From a virus, in IMG/VR virus record IMGVR_UViG_3300028840_003967, positions 1 to 64,000 of that record: 64,000 bases of DNA. One strand, 5' to 3'. The notes beneath the pieces are model-generated. The model had not been told where the DNA came from. It saw only the letters and a list, made by a program, of their open reading frames with translations, and did no database searches. Positions 39,878-47,719 of the stretch are shown here, in pieces; positions within the stretch are counted from its first letter, which is position 1, and the number at the start of each line of letters is the position of its first letter. The position numbers and the translations under genes were made by a program.

Positions 39878-40402
39878 TTATCGAAGGCGTCTCAGTTCCT
39901 CAAGGAGAAACTTCCTCGCCTTGGACACAGCCTTTTGCAAGAAACGATTGGGCTTCGCTCCAGGGTGAAGTACGTGAGTGGCATATTGCTTGTAGAGATT
40001 CCCCTTACCCAATCCCTTCCTTTGTGCTTTGCTCCGTCTTCGACGAAGCGTGTCTGTCCCTTTCCGCAACAAAAAGTTCTTGTTAGGAAAGGCCAGTATT
40101 CCCCCCGCCCTCTTTGCGAAGATGAAGTTCGGGCCGAAGCCTTCAGTCAACGGCAACAAGTGCGGGGCATCCGAAACGACAGTAACGCTATCGCCACGGA
40201 CGACAACACGGAGAGAATCGACTAGTCCTTTTCCTGTTTCTCTACGATAAGGACCGGGAGCATTCTTATCCCCGCGCGGTGCGGTTCTTCGAATCTCCTT
40301 TTCGAGTCTCACACCAACATTCCGCAACGCCTCGCGGAATTCTCTGCGGGCACGCTGTTTGTCAGTCCCAAGCATGACTGCCAATCTGCTTTCAGCCATC
40401 AT
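39878..40402 (-). CDS. HK97 gp10-like head-tail joining/tail completion protein
   Basis: 174 residues. TAPRGDKNAPGPYRRETGKGLVDSLRVVVRG is the core helix-strand pattern of gp10-like neck proteins, followed by a basic C-terminus (KARKFLLEELRRLR). It overlaps the upstream gene by four bases and precedes the tube gene, the expected order for a neck/connector protein. Confidence 0.75.
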   Translation of the reverse strand: MMAESRLAVMLGTDKQRARREFREALRNVGVRLEKEIRRTAPRGDKNAPGPYRRETGKGLVDSLRVVVRGDSVTVVSDAPHLLPLTEGFGPNFIFAKRAGGILAFPNKNFLLRKGTDTLRRRRSKAQRKGLGKGNLYKQYATHVLHPGAKPNRFLQKAVSKARKFLLEELRRLR

Positions 40403-40869
40403 GGAGTCCTAACATACTTAGTGGCCCACTGACTGCGGAGCCGGTACGTATCCGTTCTCTCATCGAATACGTTATCCTCAACCGACTCTTGCCGGAAAAG
40501 AGCGACATTGATCTTCAAATCCGGCACGGGAGACGGAACCACGGCTTGAAGAAGCCTTGGGGTCACGGCCAACTGAATGGCCCGGTGAACCAACCAAATG
40601 GTTTTCTTCTCCTTCGTCTGCCCTTTGTGAATCACATCGATCTGAACCGTCCCGTCGATCCTTCCGCAAGGATCAACAGTTTCGGCCAGCATGTTAAACG
40701 TTACGGCAGGCAGCTTGCCGTCTGTCAAATCCTCAAGCATCTTGCTGTCGGACGGATAAATCCGATCACCAACAAGCGGCCCAACGCCCGTGGTAGGATC
40801 GTCAGAAGCCACCAACGCGCGTCTAACAGCTTCCAAAATCTCGTAACTAATCGTTAGTGCCCTCCTCAT
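40399..40869 (-). CDS. Minor tail/tail-terminator-type protein
   Basis: 156 residues from an ATG at 40869; GGGAAT is upstream. An ATG at 40881 without a ribosome site and an ATT with AGGAGG upstream (near 40854) are alternatives. Mixed alpha/beta content with YEILEAVRRALVAS and LKINVALFRQESV fits gpU/tail-terminator proteins that lie between connector and tube genes. The plus-strand HNH gene begins 55 bases away, and its insertion may have altered this start. Confidence 0.62.
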   Translation of the reverse strand: MRRALTISYEILEAVRRALVASDDPTTGVGPLVGDRIYPSDSKMLEDLTDGKLPAVTFNMLAETVDPCGRIDGTVQIDVIHKGQTKEKKTIWLVHRAIQLAVTPRLLQAVVPSPVPDLKINVALFRQESVEDNVFDERTDTYRLRSQWATKYVRTP

Positions 40870-40888
40870 CTTTATTCCCATTTCTGAC

Positions 40889-40917
40889 TTGACTATCGCA
40901 CGATTTTCGTGTAATAG
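40889..40917 (+). promoter_or_regulatory. Candidate promoter of the plus-strand HNH gene
   Basis: TTGACT and TAATAG separated by 17 bases on the plus strand. The predicted start lies within a few bases of the ATG at 40925, so the message would be leaderless. No ribosome site is seen before that ATG. Confidence 0.5.
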
Positions 40918-40924
40918 TTAAGAC

Positions 40925-41419
40925 ATGAGATGGAAACAGATTCCAGGCTACGAAGGCTTCTACAGTGTCTCCCACACAGGACTTGTGAGAAGAGACACTA
41001 CGGAAAAAATACTCAAGCCTTCGCCAACGGGCAAAACAGGATATGTAAGCGTTGATCTTTCCAAGAAAGGAAAGCGCAAACGCATAAACATCCATCGTCT
41101 TGTGATGCTTGCCTTCGTCAGTCCTTGCCCTCCTGGCCTTGAAGTCAACCACATTGACGGAAAAAGAACCAACAACAGACGAGACAATCTTGAGTACGTC
41201 ACACGCTCTGAAAACCACCTTAACGCCTACAGAGACAGAGGCGTTAAAGTAAACCAAGGTTCCAACCACGGAATGAGCCGCCTTACGGAACAAAAAGTGA
41301 AACGCATTCGACGCCTTATTCGAAAAGGTTGGAGCCTCAAACGAATAGCCAAGAAGTTCAGAGTTGATCCTTCCTGCATTTCTAGGATCAAATCCTACGA
41401 ACTCTGGAAACACGTTTAA
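40925..41419 (+). CDS. NUMOD4-HNH homing endonuclease, opposite strand
   Basis: 164 residues and the only clear plus-strand gene in the window. NUMOD4 is WKQIPGYEGFYSVSHTGLVRR (residues 3-23), the HNH_3 core is LEVNHIDGKRTNNRRDNLEYVT, and a C-terminal helix-turn-helix (KRIAKKFRVDPSCISRI) binds DNA. Free-standing phage HNH genes cut intron- or intergene-less alleles and spread by repair. It sits between two tail/neck genes without interrupting either. It has its own promoter. Unlike the related gene at 8075-8651 it is intact. Confidence 0.93.
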   Translation: MRWKQIPGYEGFYSVSHTGLVRRDTTEKILKPSPTGKTGYVSVDLSKKGKRKRINIHRLVMLAFVSPCPPGLEVNHIDGKRTNNRRDNLEYVTRSENHLNAYRDRGVKVNQGSNHGMSRLTEQKVKRIRRLIRKGWSLKRIAKKFRVDPSCISRIKSYELWKHV

Positions 41420-41433
41420 GTATGACATCTCGG

Positions 41434-42204
41434 TCAGTTCTCCCCGTACCGGCGACACAACAGCCGGTAGAAGTCTTCTCTCGGATCGAAACGAACGCCG
41501 ACAACAATGAACTCTTGATCCGCTCCGGTATGATCCGTGTCAAGAATCCTATCTTCCATTGTTGGCCGGAATTCCGTTTCGTCAAGCAACTTGAATTCTT
41601 CCTTCAACGCCCAAAAGACGACATCTCCAACAGCGATGATCCCCGAAAAGATCAACTCGGCTTCCATGTCCACGTCGCTTTTGTTTACAGTCAGTACGAT
41701 CTTTTCAACGTCGTCTGTCACTTGCCAAGACGGCCCTGCAAATGTCTGAGCCTTGATTCGCGTGTACACAACACCTTTCAAATGGTTGTCTTGGCGAATG
41801 AGCATTTCACAGCGTCCACTTGCAGGGTTGTACTCCTTTCGTTTGATCGTGAACAGATTGCCCGATCCAGACGGCCAAGTAACCACGGAAAGGATGTTCG
41901 GGTTTACATCGTACACACTCAAAAAACGATCCGTGGGAAGAATCAATCCGCCGCTGTTGGCGATTTGTTCGTCATCCAGATTCGGCACACTGGCGGGAAT
42001 GGCAGTGTACTGTTTCACCAATTCCCTTCTAGGCCGAATGTTTCCGCTTCCAAGGTCTTCCCGACAAAAAGCGTATTGGTGAAAGTCTACAAGAGGATCA
42101 TTCAGCAATGAACGCTCTTGATGGAAAATTGATTTGAGTTCCTCGTTAAAGGTTACGACTTCACGAGGACCAAGCCCCTTTGGAAAGTTCGGAAGAAGAG
42201 CCAA
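41434..42204 (-). CDS. Head-tail/neck-type virion protein, unknown
   Basis: 256 residues from a TTG at 42204 with AAGGAG seven bases upstream. Beta-rich with a charged N-terminus (NFPKGLGPREVVTFNEELK) and C-terminal alpha/beta domain. It lies between capsid and tube genes, as expected of a connector or neck protein. No family recognised. Confidence 0.6.
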   Translation of the reverse strand: MALLPNFPKGLGPREVVTFNEELKSIFHQERSLLNDPLVDFHQYAFCREDLGSGNIRPRRELVKQYTAIPASVPNLDDEQIANSGGLILPTDRFLSVYDVNPNILSVVTWPSGSGNLFTIKRKEYNPASGRCEMLIRQDNHLKGVVYTRIKAQTFAGPSWQVTDDVEKIVLTVNKSDVDMEAELIFSGIIAVGDVVFWALKEEFKLLDETEFRPTMEDRILDTDHTGADQEFIVVGVRFDPREDFYRLLCRRYGEN

Positions 42205-42205
42205 C

Positions 42206-42526
42206 TCAAATCTCCTTCAGCGGAACGATGGGTTTGGTGAACTCGGCGAACACCACATCGTCTGTCACAGGCTCGCATGTGCGATGAAAACAATGATCGC
42301 ACTCTTGGGTAAAATCCTCAAAGATGTCTTTCGGCCATGCCGCGAGATGCTTTCTCAGACAAATGCGACACTTCAACACTCCTATGATGTACCTGTCGGG
42401 GTCGCCCTTCTCCTTTGGACAGTCAGCCCACGCGCACACGAAATCGTTGGGAACATCGATGTTGATCTCGCCAGCGAGAACGTCATCGATACATTTATCC
42501 CAACGTGCTTCCATCGTGGCGTCCAT
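42206..42526 (-). CDS. Small zinc-binding protein in the virion operon
   Basis: 106 residues from the ATG at 42526 (GGAG upstream); the open frame upstream is a shadow. CAWADC, KCRIC and ECDHCFHRTC form two or more zinc knuckles. The stop is one base from the next start. Function unknown. Confidence 0.62.
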   Translation of the reverse strand: MDATMEARWDKCIDDVLAGEINIDVPNDFVCAWADCPKEKGDPDRYIIGVLKCRICLRKHLAAWPKDIFEDFTQECDHCFHRTCEPVTDDVVFAEFTKPIVPLKEI

Positions 42527-42527
42527 A

Positions 42528-42722
42528 TCACGCTCTCCGATTCTTTTTCCCTGTCCGTTTCTTCGGTACACTTTTTCCACGTCCGCCCCGGACAAGTTTC
42601 TGCGATCCTTTTTCCATCTTCCCTTCTTTCTGAAGGGCAGACGTAGCGATGGCAAAAGCACGGCTTTCGTCGAAGCCTTGCCGCTTGAGTGCCGCTACTC
42701 TCTTGTCAAGAATTCTAGGCAT
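42528..42722 (-). CDS. Small conserved virion-operon protein
   Basis: 64 residues. MPRILDKRVAALKRQGFDES and AFAIATSALQKEGKM resemble a widespread short phage protein that contains an AIATxALQK motif. The C-terminus is Lys/Arg-rich. GAGG precedes the ATG. Function unknown; likely structural or packaging-related. Confidence 0.72.
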   Translation of the reverse strand: MPRILDKRVAALKRQGFDESRAFAIATSALQKEGKMEKGSQKLVRGGRGKSVPKKRTGKKNRRA

Positions 42723-43527
42723 CTGTCCTCACCTGAAGTTCGTTGGAGATGGCGATGCGCCCATTGTAGTCCGTCGTCCCAACGACGATCCAATAGACGG
42801 TATCGGGAGTCAAGTCACTCAGTCTAGCGGCGTTCTGCCACTGTTCCTGAGAGATGACAAGAATGGGTTCAAGCCCTTCTCTCACGCCTGGATTTGTCAA
42901 AGCGGAAGAAAGGCGCGTCTTATCTTCAATCTCAGGAAGCGTATCGATGTAGACAACGTAAGAGTAGAAGTCACTCACCGTTGCCCGCGTCCACTGGATG
43001 TCAATCGTCGTGTCCGTCTTCTTCAACAACTGAAGCGTTGTTTTCGGAGGAGTGTGTTGAACATCCGTAGGAACCATAGCATCGATCACAATATCTCGCC
43101 GGATGAGTTCTCCTTGAAGAATGCTCTCGTCACCGAGAGTGAGTTGAGAATCATCCAAGTAACGTTCGAACTGTTGCCGAAGTTCCTTTTTGATGAGCGC
43201 ATTGTTTTTTACGCTTTGGCCTGGATCGGTTTTCCCGACACGAGAATCAATCAGGAAATACTTGGCGAAGTGGAGTAGGCGCGAATCAGTTACCATCATC
43301 GCGGCCCAAAGAAGAATTGCAGGTTCTTCAATGGGTTTCACTTCATCGAAACTTTGAATCTCTTCATTGAAGAGACGAGCGCCGTCAAAAAGAAACGCCG
43401 AGAGTTCATTGTCTGGTAGCTCATCGTGCGGCACGCTTCCCATAGAGCGCAACCGCCCGATGAGTTCCAGACGCTTCGGGGAATCGATCACACTGTACTG
43501 ATCCAGCAACATCACTTCGAAAGACAT
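42715..43527 (-). CDS. Head-tail protein with a fibronectin-type-III-like domain
   Basis: 270 residues. The N-terminal half is helical (SPKRLELIGRLRSMGSVP). The C-terminal part is beta-rich with PPKTTLQLLKKTDTTIDIQW and PDTVYWIVVGTTDYNG, which follow the strand pattern of an FN3/Ig-like domain. Such fused Ig-like domains often decorate virion surfaces. It lies among head-completion genes. The N-terminal fold is unassigned. Confidence 0.65.
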   Translation of the reverse strand: MSFEVMLLDQYSVIDSPKRLELIGRLRSMGSVPHDELPDNELSAFLFDGARLFNEEIQSFDEVKPIEEPAILLWAAMMVTDSRLLHFAKYFLIDSRVGKTDPGQSVKNNALIKKELRQQFERYLDDSQLTLGDESILQGELIRRDIVIDAMVPTDVQHTPPKTTLQLLKKTDTTIDIQWTRATVSDFYSYVVYIDTLPEIEDKTRLSSALTNPGVREGLEPILVISQEQWQNAARLSDLTPDTVYWIVVGTTDYNGRIAISNELQVRTDA

Positions 43528-43538
43528 CGTAATTCCCC

Positions 43539-44123
43539 TTACTCAAGCGTGATGGCGTTGTCTCCCTCTTCAAGCGCGTCTGCCACGAAACGGGGGCAAA
43601 CGTATTTCATCCCGTCGAGAAAGCTGTTGTACACGTCCTGAAAACTAAACGTGCCTATCGTCGGTGCGGGATGGTGCGACTTCATGGCGCGAATCGTGAC
43701 GAGTTCCGTACTGCGCGCCAAAGTCGGATTCGCATCCGTGGGTTGATATGTCTGCATGAACCTTTTCGCCGCGTTGTCGATCTTCGCTTGAAGAGCTTTT
43801 CGCTGACGAACTTTTTCCATCGTGTTCTGCGAGCGAAGACCGCCAGCGGAAAGAACTTCCGAGCCATCTTCTCGCAAAGCAGCTTCATCCACAAACTCAA
43901 ACTCGTGCAGAAACTTTCCTGGCCTTGTTGATCGCGGCTGATTCATCTCAGCAACTTTCGCCGGGTTGTTCACGGCAGCGGAACTTTGTGGTACGATTGT
44001 TTCCGCTGTTGGAGAAGCAGACGGGGACGTGGCAGTAGCCGTGCCCACATCGCCTTTTCCTTCGTCCTTCGGTGCTTCGTTCGTGCCCGCATTCTTCGGG
44101 GGAGTTTTGTTGTCCTTCGCCAT
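43539..44123 (-). CDS. Virion protein with a disordered N-terminus
   Basis: 194 residues; AAGGAG before the ATG. The first 70 residues are low-complexity (Thr, Ala, Pro, Glu). An acidic helical middle (FEFVDEAALREDGSEV) and a folded end (TFSFQDVYNSFLDGMKYV) follow. Probably a head or tail accessory; no family recognised. Confidence 0.6.
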   Translation of the reverse strand: MAKDNKTPPKNAGTNEAPKDEGKGDVGTATATSPSASPTAETIVPQSSAAVNNPAKVAEMNQPRSTRPGKFLHEFEFVDEAALREDGSEVLSAGGLRSQNTMEKVRQRKALQAKIDNAAKRFMQTYQPTDANPTLARSTELVTIRAMKSHHPAPTIGTFSFQDVYNSFLDGMKYVCPRFVADALEEGDNAITLE

Positions 44124-44144
44124 GGTCTTTCTCCTTTGTTAGTG

Positions 44145-44182
44145 AAAAATCGACACGGTTGTTTCGAGAGAGTCCACGTGTC
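44145..44182 (-). terminator. Terminator-like hairpin after the decoration gene
   Basis: Minus-strand GACACG and CGTGTC around a 19-base loop, followed by GATTTTT. It lies in the gap between the decoration-type gene and the next gene. Moderate stem, good T-run. Confidence 0.5.
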
Positions 44183-44209
44183 ATTCTCTCTACTCACATC
44201 CTCGTCTCC

Positions 44210-45025
44210 CTAGACGAAGGTGACTTTCTTCTGCCCTTGCGAAAGAACCGCCAACGCAGCGGTATTGCTTCCAACACGAGCAGTCACGTAGACATCTTCC
44301 GCCGCCGTGTCGGCGACGTAGCCGCTCACTTTCCCGTCAGCGTCACTCAACATCTCCACACCATCGTTTCCACCTGCCTCCGTGTCAAGAAGTTGACCAA
44401 GAGACATAAGGCCAAGAGCCGTGGTAGCGATGACAACTCCAGAAGCATCCAACGCGGACAGGAACACTTTCTTGTTGGAAAGAACATTTCCTTCCTGATC
44501 CTGCACGGTGAACTCAAAAGCCCCGCCCGCTTGATCCGCACCACCAACAGCACTTCCCGGAGCAACGGCAGTAGTGAAAACACCAGCCAACTTCGCGGCA
44601 GCAGCGCCAGTGAAATACATCTTGAAACGACTGGAAGGCATTCGCGCGTTCAGCCGAAGCGTTCCACCGTTGTCTGACGCGGCGATGTACTTGTCGAAGA
44701 CGGCATTCGCGGCAAGAAGCGCGGCAAGTTCAGCCGCCGTGGTCGCGGCAGGCGTAGCGCCCACAAGACCATCGATGGAGACTTTCTTGTACGAAGCCCC
44801 GTTGTCTTCGCTGAAGTACGTGTTGAGAAGTTGGTCGGCAGTCACACTCATGTCGTAAGTGCCCGCCCCGGCATCGTGATTGGTCGCGCCACTGTGCTTT
44901 GTGACACCACCAAGGTCCGCTTCGTCAAGAACGCCGCCAATGACTTCAACAGGCGGCGATTCACGTTGAGGTTTATACCCGTCTCCGAAGACATTTGGAT
45001 CGGCATCGTTGATTTGTCGGCTCAT
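44210..45025 (-). CDS. Capsid decoration-type protein with Ig-like domains
   Basis: 271 residues. Ala/Gly/Thr-rich and beta-dominated. The C-terminal part (FEFTVQDQEGNVLSNKKVFL, VEMLSDADGKVSGYV, AEDVYVTARVGS) fits a Big/Ig-like fold. AAGGAG precedes the ATG. It lies right after the major capsid gene, and a surface decoration role is likely. No receptor-binding motif seen. Confidence 0.6.
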   Translation of the reverse strand: MSRQINDADPNVFGDGYKPQRESPPVEVIGGVLDEADLGGVTKHSGATNHDAGAGTYDMSVTADQLLNTYFSEDNGASYKKVSIDGLVGATPAATTAAELAALLAANAVFDKYIAASDNGGTLRLNARMPSSRFKMYFTGAAAAKLAGVFTTAVAPGSAVGGADQAGGAFEFTVQDQEGNVLSNKKVFLSALDASGVVIATTALGLMSLGQLLDTEAGGNDGVEMLSDADGKVSGYVADTAAEDVYVTARVGSNTAALAVLSQGQKKVTFV

Positions 45026-45264
45026 CCGATTTCTCCTTTTAGCACAAAGGAGGATAGGAACGGCTTTGAAACACTCGCCACCGTTGCCCCTATCCCCCTA
45101 TGTACTGCGCTCCACAAAACAAGGCAAGGCCGGATTCCGGGGACCATTTGGTCTAAGCGGGTCATGCCCGCCCCCTCCACGCCATCATGCACGTACCGGC
45201 CAGGGGTCTGAGGAAAGTTCCCCGTGGTGGACATGGAGTGCAGTCCTTTGTGCCACCACGGCAT
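45022..45264 (-). CDS. Small protein directly after the major capsid gene
   Basis: 80 residues from the ATG at 45264 with GGGAGG seven bases upstream. A longer frame from a GTG at 45297 has no ribosome site. Trp/His-rich start (MPWWHKGLHSMSTTG) and a hydrophobic end. Overlaps the next gene by four bases. No family recognised. Confidence 0.5.
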   Translation of the reverse strand: MPWWHKGLHSMSTTGNFPQTPGRYVHDGVEGAGMTRLDQMVPGIRPCLVLWSAVHRGIGATVASVSKPFLSSFVLKGEIG

Positions 45265-45297
45265 GATGTAACCTCCCTGCACGGTTGCCTTGCTCAC

Positions 45298-46260
45298 TCA
45301 CGCAGACTCCAACACCAGACCATGCGCACTTTCGACCAAGCCAGTACCCCAAATGCCGTAGTAGGCAATGGAGTGCTTCCGCCCATGGTCCTTCACGCCA
45401 TCGTCCCGCATTTCCGCTTCCAGGGAAATGGCAAGGCCAATCACGTGATCCCCGACGATGAGGGCCGAGTAAACATCGGCGTTCGTGCTGAACACGCCAG
45501 CGTCCACGCCGGTATCCTCGTTGTCGGTGTAGATCGATCCATCGGTGCTCAGAATCTTCCGAACCTGAGTCGTCTCGATGAAACGAACGTCTTCGATGCG
45601 CCCGATCTCCCCAAGGAAAATCTGATCGGGAGCGCCGTAGTTCGCGGCATTCACCCACGCCTGATCCCGACGAAGGAACTTCGCCTGATGAGGATGGATG
45701 AAACAAATGTAGGCATCCCCGTTGAACTTGGGAGCCTTGTTGGTTGCCAGGGTGGAAACAGCATCACGAATCAAGTCCACGTCGAAAGTGTCGGAACTCG
45801 TGATAGCGGCACGTCCGCTTCTGCCTCGCGCGTACAGCGCGCCAGGAACGGTGTACAGCGTATCGCGGATTTCCGCGTCCCGCGTCTTGGCGAAGTGCAT
45901 TCCGAGCAGTTGCGCGGAACTCGCCAAGATGTCATCGAAAGACGAGCGAAGCAACAGTTCGCTCACCCCAATGGCTTTGCCTCGCTCGCCAACAGCGATG
46001 CTAATCTGCGAAGCGGCCAGGGCATCCGGCACGATGTCAACGTTCTCGGTGAGAACATTCGAGCCGGTGAGGGAAGAATACTTTAGGAACTTGATCGTCA
46101 GGCCCGGAAGGACGTTCAACTCTTCCTTCACACTCGCCACCTGTTCAAAGCGCAGCAAGGGTTGCGCCTGGAAGATGATTTCCTGCGAGTACACTTCCAG
46201 GATCGCTTCAGGAAGAGGAGTAGCGCCGCCACCAGACGCGATTGCGGTTGCAATGGCCAT
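45298..46260 (-). CDS. Major capsid protein (HK97 fold, N4-gp56-type)
   Basis: 320 residues; GGAG before the ATG. The sequence fits the N4 gp56/P22-coat-like clade of HK97 capsid proteins: SQEIIFQAQPLLRFEQVASVKEELN at the N-terminus, the ELLLRSSFDDILASSAQLLG helix, AYICFIHPHQAKFLRRD and SIAYYGIWGTGLVE at the end. It lies between the scaffold and decoration genes, as expected. It should be the most abundant virion protein. Confidence 0.9.
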   Translation of the reverse strand: MAIATAIASGGGATPLPEAILEVYSQEIIFQAQPLLRFEQVASVKEELNVLPGLTIKFLKYSSLTGSNVLTENVDIVPDALAASQISIAVGERGKAIGVSELLLRSSFDDILASSAQLLGMHFAKTRDAEIRDTLYTVPGALYARGRSGRAAITSSDTFDVDLIRDAVSTLATNKAPKFNGDAYICFIHPHQAKFLRRDQAWVNAANYGAPDQIFLGEIGRIEDVRFIETTQVRKILSTDGSIYTDNEDTGVDAGVFSTNADVYSALIVGDHVIGLAISLEAEMRDDGVKDHGRKHSIAYYGIWGTGLVESAHGLVLESA

Positions 46261-46296
46261 TGTTCTCTTTCTCCAAACAGTCTAGTCCCTCAAAGA

Positions 46297-47316
46297 CTAT
46301 CGGCTTGTAAGAGGATTTGGATTGCGCGGATAAATCTGCCGCACTCTGCTCAAAATCTTCTTACGATTAGCCGCGTAATCTTCAGGGGACATGTTTCTCA
46401 CATCCTGGTGAAGTTTTTCTTCTTCGGTTTGCGCCGGGATGCCTTCGACGCCCGAAGTTGCCGGACGGGGAGCAGACAACGGCGTAGGAGCCGCCGGTTG
46501 CACCCCATTTGCAGCGGGGACGCTGTGCGTTTGTGGCATGGTGGCAGTAGGGGTGGTCCCCTGTGGCGTCTGTGCGGATTCAGACGATGAAGCATTCGCC
46601 GCCGGTTCTGCGCTCGAAATTGCTCCGGCAGGGAAATATCGAGCATAGACAGCCTTTGCCTCAAGAGCACTCGCGCGAAGTTCTTCTTCCGTCGAGCCTT
46701 TCACGAGTTCAGCAACAATCTTCCCACCCGCTTCATCGATGAGTCTTTGACGGAAAGCAGCTAAGCTGTCGCCTTGCAGGGCCGAGACGCGAGAAGTGAG
46801 TTCCCTGATCTCGGTAGTGTACTGTGCACGCTCTTCATCGAACTGCTTCTTCATTGCGGCAGTGGCTTGGGCGGCTGTGTCCTCGATCAACGCTTGGACA
46901 TCAAACCCAGGATTATCTTCTTTCTTTGCTTTTGAAGAAGCCTTTTCGACTTTCGCCTTCAGCGTGTCAACAGCACTTTGAAGTTCAGCGTTCTGATCGG
47001 TCAACAGCGTAACGTTCTGCTTGAGAGTTCCGTTCTCCGACTCGTAATGTTCGAGTTTGGAAAGTTTGTCGTACAACTTTTGCTTCTCTTGCTGCCGAAC
47101 TTTTTCGAGTTCAGCTTTCACGTCGGCTGGATACTCCGTCTTCGTTTGCCCATCCCATCCACAAGACGGACAACGGGCTTCGGGAGTCGGAGTAACCTTC
47201 TCGACAACAGCAGGCGTTGCCGCTTGATTCCCCTCTGCCCCAAGACGCTTCTTCTCTTCGGCGGCTTGAAGCGCAGCCGTCGCTTTTGACGCGGGGATTC
47301 CACTAGTCGTTTCCAT
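46297..47316 (-). CDS. Capsid scaffolding protein
   Basis: 339 residues. A short CPSCGWDG zinc-type motif near residue 49, then a long coiled-coil (residues 65-190), a disordered Ser/Thr/Pro/Ala linker and a basic C-terminal helix (NMSPEDYAANRKKILSRVRQI), the usual capsid-binding end of scaffolds. It sits between portal and capsid genes. No protease domain is seen, so the scaffold is probably removed intact or by a host protease. Confidence 0.85.
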   Translation of the reverse strand: METTSGIPASKATAALQAAEEKKRLGAEGNQAATPAVVEKVTPTPEARCPSCGWDGQTKTEYPADVKAELEKVRQQEKQKLYDKLSKLEHYESENGTLKQNVTLLTDQNAELQSAVDTLKAKVEKASSKAKKEDNPGFDVQALIEDTAAQATAAMKKQFDEERAQYTTEIRELTSRVSALQGDSLAAFRQRLIDEAGGKIVAELVKGSTEEELRASALEAKAVYARYFPAGAISSAEPAANASSSESAQTPQGTTPTATMPQTHSVPAANGVQPAAPTPLSAPRPATSGVEGIPAQTEEEKLHQDVRNMSPEDYAANRKKILSRVRQIYPRNPNPLTSR

Positions 47317-47372
47317 CTCTCGTCTCCTTCTTGTTCTTAGTCAGTAGTCGGCAACTCCACATGATCCACGTA

Positions 47373-47588
47373 CTACCTGCCAGCGGGCTTTGAACGAACG
47401 GTGGTGCCCCTGCCGACAGGCTGAGACAGTCCAGCGCCTTGCATCCGGGTCACGCGCTCGCCGTCCATCTTCGAGCCTTGCTGCGTGCCCTGTTGCTGGA
47501 GCATTCCGGCACGGAACGCCCCTTCCATTACGGACTGATCGCTGCCACCAAGGTAGTCATCGCTCAGACCGTGAGTGAAACGAGCCAT
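47373..47588 (-). CDS. Small virion-operon protein
   Basis: 71 residues; AAGGAG before the ATG. Gln/Gly/Arg-rich (MLQQQGTQQGSKMDGERVTRM). No domain. It lies between portal and scaffold and is preceded by palindromic site C and a candidate promoter at 47692-47719. Confidence 0.6.
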   Translation of the reverse strand: MARFTHGLSDDYLGGSDQSVMEGAFRAGMLQQQGTQQGSKMDGERVTRMQGAGLSQPVGRGTTVRSKPAGR

Positions 47589-47684
47589 GATCTTTCTCCT
47601 TCCCGAAACAAGTCTACACGAAACTTCACGATGCGCCGTGCTTCCCAGTCGTCCCTACGCCCACGGTCAGTGCCCTTACGGTAG

Positions 47685-47704
47685 TGTACCGATTATTCGG
47701 TTAT
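47685..47704. promoter_or_regulatory. Palindromic site C (TGTACCGA-TTAT-TCGGTTAT)
   Basis: The left half is perfect and the right half has three mismatches. It lies in the 127-base gap between portal and the next gene and covers the -10 region of the promoter at 47692-47719, the geometry of a repressor operator. Confidence 0.6.
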
Positions 47705-47719
47705 CCCCGAAAATGTCAA
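47692..47719 (-). promoter_or_regulatory. Candidate promoter overlapped by palindromic site C
   Basis: Minus-strand consensus TTGACA at 47714-47719, with AATAAT 16 bases downstream. It overlaps the portal stop codon and would drive the small gene, scaffold and capsid genes. Confidence 0.5.

Noticed and set aside
40847-41458. 203-codon minus-strand frame overlapping the HNH gene
   Set aside because: The plus strand has intact NUMOD4, HNH and HTH motifs; the antisense frame has none.
42569-42580. A fifth copy of the palindrome (TCGGTACA half)
   Set aside because: Only one half-site is present; the left arm does not match.
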